Shown one piece after another: positions 26,026 through 35,550 of a stretch of 64,000 nucleotides of DNA. Under the pieces are notes generated by a model. It worked only from the letters and a program-made list of their open reading frames with translations, had not been told where the DNA came from and searched no databases. Made by a program: the position numbers and the translations under genes. The stretch comes from Pseudomonas fluorescens. GTDB taxonomy: Bacteria; Pseudomonadota; Gammaproteobacteria; Pseudomonadales; Pseudomonadaceae. The stretch lies in assembly GCF_002022275.1 (NCBI RefSeq), contig NZ_MSDF01000025.1, positions 134,775 to 198,774 of the forward strand. The letters are read 5' to 3'. How positions within the stretch are numbered: the stretch's first letter is position 1; the number at the start of each line of letters is the position of its first letter.

Positions 26026-28083
26026 ATGAATATGCCTGCAAAAAATGCCGCCCCTGTAACCACCCAGGAGCCCGCCAAAACCGCCATCTCCGCCCTGTGG
26101 CGCCCGGCGCTGGTCCAGGCGTTCGTCAAGCTGGACCCGCGTCAACTGCAACGCTCACCGGTGATGCTGGTGGTCGAACTGACGGCCATCCTCACCACCG
26201 TGTTGTGCTTTGTGCCGGACACGTCGGTGCCGACCTTTGTCGCTGTGCAGATCGCCGTGTGGCTGTGGTTCACCGTGCTGTTTGCCAACTTCGCCGAAGC
26301 CTTGGCCGAAGGTCGCGGCAAGGCCCGCGCCGACAGCCTCAAGGCCGGCAGCGAAGGCCTCAGCGCACGTCGCAAGGAAGCCGACGGCACTTTCAAGGTC
26401 GTGCCGGCCACCAGCCTGCGCAAAGGTGACGTGGTACGCGTCGCCTCCGGGGAAATGATCCCGGGCGATGGCGAGGTCATCGAGGGTATCGCGGCAGTCA
26501 ACGAAGCGGCGATCACCGGCGAATCTGCGCCGGTGATCCGCGAGTCCGGCGGCGACCGCTCGGCCGTCACCGGCAATACCCGCCTGGTGTCGGACTGGCT
26601 GCTGATCCGCATCACCGTCAACCCCGGCGAGTCCACGCTGGACCGCATGATCGCGTTGGTGGAGGGCGCCAAGCGCCAGAAAACCCCCAACGAAGTTGCG
26701 CTGGATATCCTGCTGATCGGCCTGACCCTGATCTTCCTGCTGGTGGTGGTGACCCTGCAGCCGTTCGCCCACTTCGCCAATGGCAGTTTGCCGCTGGTGT
26801 TCCTGGTCGCACTGCTGGTGACGCTGATTCCTACAACCATTGGCGGCTTGTTGTCGGCCATCGGTATCGCCGGTATGGACCGCCTGGTGCGCCTCAACGT
26901 GATCGCAAAATCCGGTCGCGCCGTGGAGGCTGCGGGCGACGTGCATGTGCTGCTGCTGGACAAAACCGGCACCATCACCTTCGGTAACCGTCGCTGTGCA
27001 GCCGTGATCGCGGCGCCAGGCGTCAGTGGTCGGGACTTGGCTGAAGGCGCGCTGCTGGCCTCGCTGGCGGACGACACGGCGGAAGGTAAATCCATCGTCG
27101 AATACCTGCGCGCCTTGCACCCTCAGGCCGAGCCGACTCTGGATGAGCTGACCTCTGTGCCATTCAGTGCTGAAACCCGTTTGTCCGGTGTCGACTACCA
27201 GGGCCGTGTGTTCCGTAAAGGCGCCGTGGATTCGCTGCTGGCCTTTATCGGCCAACAACGCCGTGACCTGCTACCGGCCCTCTCGCGTGAAATCGACAAG
27301 ATCGCCCAGAGCGGCGGCACGCCCTTGCTGGTGTGCGCCGACGGCAAGTTGCTCGGTGCGATTCACCTCAAGGACGTGGTCAAGCCCGGCATCCGCGAAC
27401 GTTTCGCCGAGCTGCGCAAACTGGGTATCCGCACCGTGATGGTGACCGGCGACAACCCGCTGACCGCCGCCGCGATTGCCGCTGAAGCGGGCGTTGATGA
27501 CGTGCTGGCCGAAGCCACCCCGGAGAAAAAACTCGCGCGTATTCGCCACGAGCAAAACGACGGCCGCCTGGTTGCGATGTGCGGCGACGGTGCCAACGAC
27601 GCCCCGGCGCTGGCCCAGGCTGACGTCGGCATGGCGATGAACGACGGCACCCAGGCCGCTCGCGAAGCCGCCAACATGGTCGACCTCGACAGCGACCCGA
27701 CCAAGCTGCTGGACGTGGTGCAGATCGGTAAAGAACTGCTGGTGACCCGTGGCGCATTGACCACGTTCTCCATCGCTAACGACGTGGCCAAGTACTTCGC
27801 GATCCTGCCGGCGCTGTTCGCCTCGATCTACCCGCAACTCGGTGTGCTCAACGTGATGCACTTGCAGAGCCCGCAGAGCGCGATTCTCTCGGCCATCGTG
27901 TTCAACGCCCTGATCATCGTCGTGCTGATTCCCCTGGCGCTGCGCGGTGTGCGTGTGCAGGCGGCAAGTGCGGCGGCGTTGCTGCGTCGCAACCTGTTGA
28001 TCTACGGGCTGGGCGGGATCCTGGTGCCATTCGTGGGCATCAAGGCGATCGACATGCTGCTGACTGCGCTGCACCTGGTTTGA
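26026..28083 (+). CDS. kdpB: Potassium-transporting ATPase ATP-binding subunit
   Basis: A 685-residue P-type ATPase that powers K+ import. Motifs in order: actuator TGES (EAAITGESAPVI near residue 162), phosphorylation site LLDKTGTITFGN near residue 310, MVTGDNPLTA near residue 470 and hinge GDGANDAPAL near residue 522. ATG 26026 was preferred over 26020 because GAGGGA then lies at normal spacing; the product differs by two residues. Confidence 0.97.
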   Translation: MNMPAKNAAPVTTQEPAKTAISALWRPALVQAFVKLDPRQLQRSPVMLVVELTAILTTVLCFVPDTSVPTFVAVQIAVWLWFTVLFANFAEALAEGRGKARADSLKAGSEGLSARRKEADGTFKVVPATSLRKGDVVRVASGEMIPGDGEVIEGIAAVNEAAITGESAPVIRESGGDRSAVTGNTRLVSDWLLIRITVNPGESTLDRMIALVEGAKRQKTPNEVALDILLIGLTLIFLLVVVTLQPFAHFANGSLPLVFLVALLVTLIPTTIGGLLSAIGIAGMDRLVRLNVIAKSGRAVEAAGDVHVLLLDKTGTITFGNRRCAAVIAAPGVSGRDLAEGALLASLADDTAEGKSIVEYLRALHPQAEPTLDELTSVPFSAETRLSGVDYQGRVFRKGAVDSLLAFIGQQRRDLLPALSREIDKIAQSGGTPLLVCADGKLLGAIHLKDVVKPGIRERFAELRKLGIRTVMVTGDNPLTAAAIAAEAGVDDVLAEATPEKKLARIRHEQNDGRLVAMCGDGANDAPALAQADVGMAMNDGTQAAREAANMVDLDSDPTKLLDVVQIGKELLVTRGALTTFSIANDVAKYFAILPALFASIYPQLGVLNVMHLQSPQSAILSAIVFNALIIVVLIPLALRGVRVQAASAAALLRRNLLIYGLGGILVPFVGIKAIDMLLTALHLV

Positions 28084-28149
28084 CCCGACCCCTGTGGGCT
28101 CTGATCAACCGGGCCCACAGGTTGCAATGACCGAATTGAGGAATTTGAA

Positions 28150-28695
28150 ATGTCCAACATGATCCGCCCGGCCCTGAGCCTGCTGGTACTCATGACCCTG
28201 ATCACCGGCGTTGCCTACCCTTTGGTGGTGACCGGCGTGGCGCAAGTCGCCTTCCCGGACCAGGCCAATGGCAGCCTGGTGCGCGACGCCAGCGGTAAAG
28301 TGCGCGGCTCCAGCCTGATCGCCCAGGATTTTACCGGTGACGGCTGGTTCCATCCGCGCCCATCGGCCGGTGCCTTTGCCACCGTCTCCAGCAGCGCGAG
28401 TAACTTCGGCCCAAGCAACCCTGCGTTAGCGACGCGCGTTTTTGATGACGCCAACAAACAGCTGGTGCCAGGCCAGGGCCCGGTGCCGTTGGCGTCGTTG
28501 ACTACCTCCGGCAGCGGACTTGATCCACACTTGCCACCACAGGCGATTGCCTATCAACTGGCGCGGGTAGCGGCGGCGCGGAATGTGCCGGTGTCTACAC
28601 TGCAGCGTTTGCTGGATGAGCACATCGAAAGCCCGCTGGTGGGGCCGCCGGTAGTGAACGTGCTGGCACTGAACATGGCGCTGGAAAAGTTGTAA
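28150..28695 (+). CDS. kdpC: Potassium-transporting ATPase subunit C
   Basis: A 181-residue protein with one N-terminal membrane helix (about 7-28) and a periplasmic domain containing the family motifs FTGDGWFHPRPS, ASNFGPSNP and VPGQGPVPLASLTTSGSGLDPH. It stabilises the Kdp complex and raises ATP affinity. A 66-base gap separates it from kdpB, and a REP doublet follows it. Confidence 0.96.
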   Translation: MSNMIRPALSLLVLMTLITGVAYPLVVTGVAQVAFPDQANGSLVRDASGKVRGSSLIAQDFTGDGWFHPRPSAGAFATVSSSASNFGPSNPALATRVFDDANKQLVPGQGPVPLASLTTSGSGLDPHLPPQAIAYQLARVAAARNVPVSTLQRLLDEHIESPLVGPPVVNVLALNMALEKL

Positions 28696-28702
28696 GCAGT
28701 GA

Positions 28703-28782
28703 TGCCCTCATCGCGGGCAAGCCCGCTCCCACATTTGGAATGCATTCCCCTGTGGGAGCCGGGCTTGCCCGCGATGACGGCC
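28703..28782. repeat. REP doublet between kdpC and kdpD
   Basis: Inverted REP pair: TCATCGCGGGCAAGCCCGCT on the left and CCGGGCTTGCCCGCGATGA on the right, with about 35 bases between. It shares its core with the element at 23973. It lies within the presumed kdpFABC-DE transcription unit and could form a large hairpin in the mRNA. Confidence 0.88.
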
Positions 28783-28821
28783 TGAAAGACTCGAAATAAA
28801 CACCTGAAGGAACCGTAAAGC

Positions 28822-31473
28822 ATGAGCGACTCCGGCCGCGCCGATGCCCTGTTAGCCGAACTGCCACGGGACGGCCGTGGCCGGCTCAAAGTCTTCCTCG
28901 GCGCTGCGCCGGGCGTGGGCAAGACCTACGCGATGCTCCAGGCCGCCCACACCCAGTTGCGCCAAGGCGTGCGCCTGATCGCCGGGGTCGTCGAAACCCA
29001 CGGCCGTGCCGAGACCGAGGCCTTGCTCAGCGGCCTGCCGCAGCAACCTTTGTTGCGCAGTGAATACCGCGGCGTGATGCTCGAAGAAATGGACCTTGAC
29101 GGCTTGCTCGCCGCCAAGCCCAGGCTGGTGCTGGTCGACGAACTGGCCCACAGCAACGCCCCCGGCAGCCGCCATGAAAAGCGCTGGCAAGACATTCAGG
29201 AACTGCTCGCCGCCGGCATCAACGTGTTCACCACGGTCAACGTCCAGCACCTGGAAAGCCTCAACGATCAGGTGCGCGGTATCACCGGCGTGCAAGTGCG
29301 CGAAACCCTGCCGGATTGGGTACTGCAAGAAGCGGACGAACTGTTGCTGATCGATCTGCCGTCCCGCGAACTGCTGGAGCGCCTGCGTGACGGCAAGGTC
29401 TATGTGCCGGAACAGGCCCGCGCCGCCATCGACGCATTTTTCACCCAGACCAACCTGATGGCCCTGCGCGAGCTGGCGATGCAGACCGCTGCTGCCCACG
29501 TCGACGACGACTTGGCCCAGGGTTATCGCCAACTTGGCCAAGCCGCGCCAGCGGTACGCGGCCGTTTGCTGGTGGGCGTGGACGGCGACGCGCAAGCCGA
29601 GCGCCTGGTGCGTCACGCCAGCCGCGTGGCCCAACGCCGGCATTTGCCCTGGAGCCTGGTGCATATCGACAACGGCCGCGCGCGCGATGAGCAATCGCGC
29701 TTGCGCCTGCAAAATGCCCAGCAACTCGCCGAGCGGTTGGGTGGGGAAGTGGTCTTGCTGCGCGCCGGTGAGGTGGCGAAAACGCTGATTCAGCACGCCG
29801 CCGAGCGCCGCGCCAGTCTGCTGTTGGTGGGGCAGTCGCGGATGCGCTGGCGGCGTCGACTGTTCGGTGGCGGTTTGGCGGCGCGGTTGCTGCGTAATGC
29901 GCGCGGTTTGGAAATCAACGTCCTCGACAGCGACGATATCCCCGCGCCGCCACGCCTGCCGGATGTGCGCGGCCTGGTGTGGTTCGACTACGCGCTTGCG
30001 GTGGTGGCGACTGTGGTGGCTGCCGCCGTGGCCTGGGCGGTGTCCAGCGTGTTGCCTTTGCCGAATATCTCGCTGGTGTTTCTCGCCGCGGTGCTGCTGG
30101 TCGCGGTGCGCAGTAGCCTGGGGCCTTCTCTGGCGTGCGCGGCACTGTCATTTCTGACCTACGATTTTCTGTTTATCCCGCCGAATTTTTCCTTCGCCAT
30201 CCAGCGCGAAGAGGATGTGCTGACCCTGCTGTTCTTCCTGCTGATGGCGGCCTTGACCGGCAACCTGGCCGCGCGCCAACGCCGGCAGTTGCAGGCATTG
30301 CGTGATACTCAGGAAGAGACCAGCGAGCTGCTCGACCTGTCGCGAAAACTGACCGCCGCCACCGATCGCCAGGCCGTAATCAGCGCCGCGGCCCACCATC
30401 TGGAAGGCTGGAGCGACCTGGACTTGTGCCTGGTCAACCGCGACAGCGGCGGTGAATTAAAGGTCGAAACCGGCGGCCCGCTGACGTTCACCGAAGCCGA
30501 ACGCGCCGCCGCCGACTGGGCCTGGCAGCACGATCAACCGGCGGGCATGGGCACCGGCACCTTGCCGTTCGGGCGCTGGTGGTGGTGGCCGCTGTCGGGT
30601 GAAGAAGGCCCGCTGGGTTTACTCGGTGTCAGCCCCAAGCCGGGTTTGGAGCTGAGTGGTCAACGCCGGCGTTTGCTGACTGCGTTGAGCCAGCCGCTGG
30701 CCCAGGCCCTGGCGCGGGCACAGTTAGGGCAGGAGCTGGAGTCCGCACGTTTGCACGGCGAAACCGAGCAACTGCGCAGTGCCTTGCTCGCCTCGGTGTC
30801 CCATGATTTGCGCACGCCGCTCACCTCCATGCGCGGCAGCATCGACAGCTTGCTGGCGCTGGGAGAAGCCATCTCCCTGGAGGATCGCCGCGAATTGCTT
30901 GAAGGTACTCGTGATGAAGCCGAGCGCCTCGATCGCTACATCCAGAACCTGCTGGACATGACGCGCCTGGGCCACGGCGCCCTCAAACTGGCGCGGGACT
31001 GGGTCTCGCCGGGCGATATCGTCGGCAGCGCGCTGGGCCGTTTGCGCGCGGTGCTTGCGCCATTGCAGGTGGGTACCGATGTGCCACCCGCGTTACCCTT
31101 GCTGTATGTGCATGCCGCGTTGATCGAGCAAGCCTTGGTCAATGTGCTGGAAAACGCCGCGCGGTTTTCACCGCCTCAAGGTCGTTTGCAGTTGAGCGCC
31201 GGTGTGGTCGATGACCAGTTGTTTTTCGCCGTGGCCGACGAGGGACCGGGGATTCCCGAGGACGAACGCGCAAAGATTTTCGACATGTTCTACACCGCTG
31301 CTCGCGGCGATCGGGGCGGGCAGGGCACCGGCCTCGGGCTGGCGATTTGCCAAGGCATGGTCGGCGCCCACGGCGGGCATATCAGTGTGGCCGAGGGCAT
31401 CGAAGGCCGCGGAACCTGTATCACATTGTTCCTGCCCCTGCCGACTCAGCCTGGCCTGGAGCGTGAGCCTTGA
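28822..31473 (+). CDS. kdpD: Sensor histidine kinase KdpD
   Basis: An 883-residue sensor of K+ limitation. Order of domains: N-terminal KdpD ATP-binding domain (Walker A GAAPGVGKTYAML near residue 30; VDELAHSNAPGSRH near residue 110), a universal-stress-like domain (residues ~245-365), four membrane helices (~390-480), a GAF-like region, HisKA (SVSHDLRTPLTSMRGS near residue 660, phospho-His) and HATPase (NVLENAARFSPP, GTGLGLAICQGM). AAGGAACCGTAA precedes the start. It phosphorylates KdpE. Confidence 0.96.
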   Translation: MSDSGRADALLAELPRDGRGRLKVFLGAAPGVGKTYAMLQAAHTQLRQGVRLIAGVVETHGRAETEALLSGLPQQPLLRSEYRGVMLEEMDLDGLLAAKPRLVLVDELAHSNAPGSRHEKRWQDIQELLAAGINVFTTVNVQHLESLNDQVRGITGVQVRETLPDWVLQEADELLLIDLPSRELLERLRDGKVYVPEQARAAIDAFFTQTNLMALRELAMQTAAAHVDDDLAQGYRQLGQAAPAVRGRLLVGVDGDAQAERLVRHASRVAQRRHLPWSLVHIDNGRARDEQSRLRLQNAQQLAERLGGEVVLLRAGEVAKTLIQHAAERRASLLLVGQSRMRWRRRLFGGGLAARLLRNARGLEINVLDSDDIPAPPRLPDVRGLVWFDYALAVVATVVAAAVAWAVSSVLPLPNISLVFLAAVLLVAVRSSLGPSLACAALSFLTYDFLFIPPNFSFAIQREEDVLTLLFFLLMAALTGNLAARQRRQLQALRDTQEETSELLDLSRKLTAATDRQAVISAAAHHLEGWSDLDLCLVNRDSGGELKVETGGPLTFTEAERAAADWAWQHDQPAGMGTGTLPFGRWWWWPLSGEEGPLGLLGVSPKPGLELSGQRRRLLTALSQPLAQALARAQLGQELESARLHGETEQLRSALLASVSHDLRTPLTSMRGSIDSLLALGEAISLEDRRELLEGTRDEAERLDRYIQNLLDMTRLGHGALKLARDWVSPGDIVGSALGRLRAVLAPLQVGTDVPPALPLLYVHAALIEQALVNVLENAARFSPPQGRLQLSAGVVDDQLFFAVADEGPGIPEDERAKIFDMFYTAARGDRGGQGTGLGLAICQGMVGAHGGHISVAEGIEGRGTCITLFLPLPTQPGLEREP

Positions 31474-31510
31474 GCTACCCTCTTTTCTCCACGGATTTTG
31501 ATTGGACACC

Positions 31511-32200
31511 ATGAGCCAGACCGCGACGATTTTGGTCATTGATGACGAACCGCAGATCCGCAAGTTCTTGCGCATCAGCCTGGCCTCCCAGGGCTACAAG
31601 GTGATCGAGGCCGGTACCGGCAACGAAGGCCTGGCCCAAGCGGCATTGAGCAAACCGGACTTGCTGGTGCTCGACCTGGGCCTGCCCGACATGGACGGCC
31701 AGCAAGTGCTGCGCGAGTTTCGCGAGTGGTCGACCGTGCCGGTGTTGGTGCTGTCGGTGCGCGCCAGTGAAGGGCAGAAGGTCGAAGCCCTCGACGGCGG
31801 CGCGAATGATTACGTGACCAAACCGTTTGGTATCCAGGAGTTTCTCGCCAGGGTCCGCGCCTTGCTGCGCCAGGCACCGGCGGGGGAAGCGCAGGAGGCC
31901 GCCCTGAGTTTTGGTCCGTTGACTGTGGACCTGGCTTATCGGCGGGTGCTGCTGGACGGTGCCGAAGTGGCGCTGACTCGCAAGGAATACGCCGTGCTGG
32001 CGCAGTTGGCGCGCCATCCTGGGCGGGTGATTACCCAGCAGCAGTTGCTTAAGGACATCTGGGGGCCGACCCATACCGAGGACAGCCACTATCTGCGGAT
32101 TGTGGTGGGGCATTTGCGTCAGAAGCTGGCGGATGATCCGACTCAGCCACGGTTTATTGTGACCGAGGCTGGGGTGGGGTACCGGTTGTTGAGCGTTTAG
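31511..32200 (+). CDS. kdpE: Response regulator KdpE
   Basis: A 229-residue OmpR/PhoB-type regulator. Receiver domain: acidic pair in LVIDDEPQIRK, phospho-acceptor region LLVLDLGLPDMDG near residue 53 and the conserved Lys in NDYVTKPFG. C-terminal winged helix: LTRKEYAVLAQLARHPGRV and HYLRIVVGHLRQKLADD. ATG 31511 gives the usual length; an upstream TTG at 31502 is less likely. The predicted target is the phased array before kdpF. Confidence 0.95.
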   Translation: MSQTATILVIDDEPQIRKFLRISLASQGYKVIEAGTGNEGLAQAALSKPDLLVLDLGLPDMDGQQVLREFREWSTVPVLVLSVRASEGQKVEALDGGANDYVTKPFGIQEFLARVRALLRQAPAGEAQEAALSFGPLTVDLAYRRVLLDGAEVALTRKEYAVLAQLARHPGRVITQQQLLKDIWGPTHTEDSHYLRIVVGHLRQKLADDPTQPRFIVTEAGVGYRLLSV

Positions 32201-32221
32201 ATTTTTGGCGACTGGGCCGAC

Positions 32222-32302
32222 GCCATCGCAGGCAAGCCAGCTCCCACATTTGAAGGTGTTCACAATTCAAACTGTGGGAGCTGGCTTGCCTGCGATGAGG
32301 CC
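32222..32302. repeat. Variant REP doublet after kdpE
   Basis: Inverted pair GCCATCGCAGGCAAGCCAGC / GCTGGCTTGCCTGCGATGAGG about 30 bases apart. The unit differs from those at 23973 and 28703 (CAGGCAAGCCAGC in place of CGGGCAAGCCCGC). It lies between the convergent kdpE and patatin genes. Confidence 0.85.
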
Positions 32303-32321
32303 TTCAGCAACACCCAAAATT

Positions 32322-33359
32322 TCAGCGCTGCTCACTCTCATACCGGTCCAGTGTGTCACTCGCAATTTCCCGTCCGAGGGCGATCAACTCCGGCGCCTTG
32401 TAAAACTCGAAAAACCGGCACACCCGTTTCGGCACGTTGATCAGCACATCCGGCGGGTAGCCGGCGATTTTGTACTGCGCCAATGACGTCTGCATCACCT
32501 CAAAACTCTGGTTGATCAGGTCCAGCAGCGACGCCGGCCCCACGTTATCGATAATGAATGAGCCGGTCGCCGATTTCGGCGCGCCGGGCTTCTCGGGGGC
32601 AGCAGCGGGTTGCTGGGATTCCGGCTCGGCTGACTCCAGCCAAGGATTGATTTCCGCCGCCTGGGCCTGCAGCGCCTCCTGCTCCAGCTTCATCAACTGC
32701 TCAGCTTGCTTGCGTCGAAACGGCAGGTGCGACCCCAATGATTTTGCCAGGCTGTTGAAGCGACTTTTGAACGCCGGTGGGCGCTGGATTACCGGCAACT
32801 GGTAGTGCTTCTGGTTGGTGGCGTTGAGGTTGACGGCGATGATCAAATCGCAATGGCTCGACACCACCGGCACGATGGGCAACGGGTTGAGCAGGCCGCC
32901 GTCTACCAGCATGCGGTTGCCTTGCATGACCGGCGTGAACAGGCTGGGGATCGCCGCTGAAGCACGCATGGCCTGGTGCAGGCAGCCTTCCTGAAACCAG
33001 ATCTCCTGCTGATTGGTGAGGTCGGTGGCCACGGCGGTGTAGGGGATGCGCAGCTCTTCGATATTGATCTCGCCGACGATCTTGCGGATTTGCCCGAAGA
33101 CCTTTTCGCCACGAATCGCGCCCAGGCGAAAACTCACGTCGACCAGGCGCAGTACGTCCAGATAGTCGAGGCTTTCGATCCAGTTTCGGTATTCGTCCAG
33201 CTTGCCGGCGGCGTAGATTCCGCCCACCACGGCGCCCATGGAACAGCCGGCGATACAGGCAATGTCATAGCCGCGCCGTTCGATTTCCTCGATCACGCCG
33301 ATATGGGCGTAACCCCGGGCCCCGCCCGAGCCCAGCACCAAGGCAACACGTTTATTCAT
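32322..33359 (-). CDS. Patatin-like phospholipase
   Basis: A 345-residue serine hydrolase of the patatin family (RssA-like). The oxyanion loop LGSGGARGYAHIGV lies at residues ~9-22, the nucleophile elbow GCSMGAVVGG near residue 40 and the catalytic Asp in LVDGGLLNPLP near residue 155. The C-terminal third is Ala/Glu/Pro-rich and then conserved again. No signal peptide is seen, so it probably acts in the cytoplasm. MNKRVALVL at 33359 was chosen; AAGGAA lies upstream. Confidence 0.9.
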   Translation of the reverse strand: MNKRVALVLGSGGARGYAHIGVIEEIERRGYDIACIAGCSMGAVVGGIYAAGKLDEYRNWIESLDYLDVLRLVDVSFRLGAIRGEKVFGQIRKIVGEINIEELRIPYTAVATDLTNQQEIWFQEGCLHQAMRASAAIPSLFTPVMQGNRMLVDGGLLNPLPIVPVVSSHCDLIIAVNLNATNQKHYQLPVIQRPPAFKSRFNSLAKSLGSHLPFRRKQAEQLMKLEQEALQAQAAEINPWLESAEPESQQPAAAPEKPGAPKSATGSFIIDNVGPASLLDLINQSFEVMQTSLAQYKIAGYPPDVLINVPKRVCRFFEFYKAPELIALGREIASDTLDRYESEQR

Positions 33360-33574
33360 GGTCGATGTTCCTTCCAGGGCAGGTGCCCACAATGCACCTA
33401 TTGAGGGGGCTGCTTCAATCGTCGTCGGGCCTGTAATATTTTTCCAGGATAGCCACCATGCTCGGGTATGCTTTGGCTATAGGCGCTTTAGATTGGGGCT
33501 GACAGACAAGGCACTTTTCCTTGTAGGCAACGTCTACACCGTACGACTGTTTTTCTTTTTTTGAGGTGTCATCG

Positions 33575-33853
33575 ATGAAAGCCTGGATGTGTGTGCCTGT
33601 GATCGTGTTGGCCCTGGCCGGTTGTGCCGGGAAAACCGCGTACCGCGACAGCTGTGGCACGCAACTGGATGCCGCTTGGCACGAACTCGATTTGGCCAAA
33701 GCCGAAGGGTTTGCCGGCACCGTGAGCTATTCCAAAGCCCTGTCCCTGTTGACCGGTGCCAAGACCCAGCAGCAATTCGAAGCCTTTGAAGGCTGCTCCA
33801 ACAAAGCCGAGAAAGCACGGTTCTACATTCGTGAGTCGCGCGCCGGGCGTTGA
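33575..33853 (+). CDS. Small putative lipoprotein
   Basis: A 92-residue protein with a signal sequence and lipobox (VLALAGC, Cys about residue 16). The mature domain (CGTQLDAAWHELDLAKAEGF, then SYSKALSLLTGAKTQQQFE) looks like a short helical, TPR-like hairpin with two more cysteines. Family unknown to me. TGAGGTGTC precedes the ATG. It lies 44 bases before the CHAD gene. Confidence 0.78.
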   Translation: MKAWMCVPVIVLALAGCAGKTAYRDSCGTQLDAAWHELDLAKAEGFAGTVSYSKALSLLTGAKTQQQFEAFEGCSNKAEKARFYIRESRAGR

Positions 33854-33897
33854 TCCATAACGGCGTGCAGGGGTTTTTATCGTCAGGAGAGGAAGGG

Positions 33898-34659
33898 ATG
33901 TCAGCTTTGGTCGATCAGTTAGTCGCTCAGGTCATTGGCCTGGAAGTAGGGTTACTGAGCTGCCAGGCTCGCCTCGCCGCCGTCACCGACGATGAAGCCT
34001 TGCACGACCTGCGCACCACCGTACGACGCCTGCGCAGCTTATTGCGCCCCTTGCGTGGGCTGCCGGGTGTGGAACAGCTTGAACTGGCCGCCAGCACGGT
34101 CGGCCAGTTGACCACGCCATTGCGTGACCGTGAGGTGCTGGCGGCATACCTGCACCAGCATGGGCACCACGAAGCGGCCGATCGGCGTCTACGTATGCAG
34201 CCCGAGGCTTATCGCGGCGTGGCGCAAAGCCCGGAAGTGGCGCACTTACTGCTGATCCTTGATGCTTTTCCACGCTTTATCCGTGCTTCCCAGCACCAGA
34301 AATTACTCAGGGGCCTTCGCCCACGTATCGAGAAACGTTTGGCCAAACAATGGCAGAAACTCGATGACGCCTTGAAGGACCCCGACCACGATCGACACCG
34401 CCTGCGCTTGCTGATCAAGCGCGTGCGTTACGCCGCCGAGGCCTATCCCGAGCTGGACAAGCTTCCTGCCAACGCCATGTCACGCCTCAAGAAAGCCCAG
34501 AGTGCCCTCGGTGATTGGCACGACTGCTGGCAATGGCTGGCTCAGGCCGAGCACCAGGCAGATTTGCAACCCTGTGTTGCGGTGTGGCATCGCACCATGT
34601 CCGAAGCCGAGGGGCAGGCGGATCGGGTGCTGAAGAAGCTCGGCAAGGATTGTTTCTAA
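33898..34659 (+). CDS. CHAD-domain protein
   Basis: A 253-residue helical protein. It shows the conserved charged and histidine residues of CHAD domains: HDLRTTVRRLRSLLRPLR near residue 37, DREVLAAYLHQHGHHE near residue 78 and HRLRLLIKRVRYAAEAYPEL near residue 165. CHAD domains bind polyphosphate; some are fused to CYTH triphosphatases, but this one stands alone. The start MSALVDQL (33898) follows AGGAGAGGAAGGG. It may form an operon with the lipoprotein. Confidence 0.88.
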   Translation: MSALVDQLVAQVIGLEVGLLSCQARLAAVTDDEALHDLRTTVRRLRSLLRPLRGLPGVEQLELAASTVGQLTTPLRDREVLAAYLHQHGHHEAADRRLRMQPEAYRGVAQSPEVAHLLLILDAFPRFIRASQHQKLLRGLRPRIEKRLAKQWQKLDDALKDPDHDRHRLRLLIKRVRYAAEAYPELDKLPANAMSRLKKAQSALGDWHDCWQWLAQAEHQADLQPCVAVWHRTMSEAEGQADRVLKKLGKDCF

Positions 34660-34749
34660 AACGGTCCGGTTTTTGGCCGGAATGAGCGCTGTACCTTGTT
34701 GGCCCGCTGGTTAAGATCCGTGCATCTGTTTTCTTGATGTGAGGTCGCC

Positions 34750-35547
34750 ATGCGCTTTAGTGATTTGCTCGACGCCGCCCGTAGCAACCCGCTGGATGTC
34801 ACCATCCCCGCCGAATGGGCGCAGGGTCGTGCCACATTTGGTGGCCTGGTGGCGGCGTTGCAATACGAAGCCTTGCGCACTCAAGTGCCTGAAGGCCGCC
34901 CATTGCGCTCGCTGGCCGTCACCTTTGTTGGCCCGGTAGCGCCGGAGGTGCCCGCCCGTTATCAGGTGGAAGTACTGCGTGAAGGCAAGGCGGTCAGCCA
35001 GTTGCTCGGGCGTGTGGTGCAAAACGGCGAAGTGGCGACGTTGGTTCAGGCCAGCTTTGGCGCATCCCGCGAGTCCGAGATTGATGTTGCCAGCGAAGCG
35101 CCGCCGACGTTCAAACACTGGGATGAATGCCAGGAGTTGCCCTACATCAAAGGTGTCACGCCGGAGTTCATGAAGCATGTGGCGATGCGCTGGAGTGTCG
35201 GCGGGCTGCCGTTCACCGGTAATAAATCCCGCGATATGGGCGGTTGGGTACGACTGCGCGGTGACGTGACGGAAGAACCTCTGACCGAGTCGCATATCCT
35301 TGCACTGGTAGATGCTTGGCCTCCGGCCCTGCTGCCGCACCTGAAAAAACCGGCGCCGGGCAGTACTTTGACCTGGACTATCGAATTTATCCAGCCGCTG
35401 CAAAACCTGACCACCCTCGACTGGTGCCAGTACTACGTCAATATCGAACACGCCCGCGACGGCTACGGCCACGCCGCCGCCGCGCTCTGGAGCCCGACCG
35501 GCGATTTGATCGCCATCAGCCGCCAGACCGTGGTGGTCTTCGCCTGA
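34750..35547 (+). CDS. Acyl-CoA thioesterase family protein (double hot-dog)
   Basis: A 265-residue protein with the TesB-like two-hot-dog layout. The N-terminal half contains WAQGRATFGGLVAALQYEAL (hot-dog helix), and VEVLREGKAVSQLLGRVVQNGE; the C-terminal half has LTWTIEFIQPLQNLTTLDWC and GYGHAAAALWSPTGDLIAIS. Such enzymes hydrolyse medium- or long-chain acyl-CoA. Substrate not deducible. TGAGGTCGCC precedes the ATG. Confidence 0.82.
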   Translation: MRFSDLLDAARSNPLDVTIPAEWAQGRATFGGLVAALQYEALRTQVPEGRPLRSLAVTFVGPVAPEVPARYQVEVLREGKAVSQLLGRVVQNGEVATLVQASFGASRESEIDVASEAPPTFKHWDECQELPYIKGVTPEFMKHVAMRWSVGGLPFTGNKSRDMGGWVRLRGDVTEEPLTESHILALVDAWPPALLPHLKKPAPGSTLTWTIEFIQPLQNLTTLDWCQYYVNIEHARDGYGHAAAALWSPTGDLIAISRQTVVVFA

Positions 35548-35550
35548 CCC

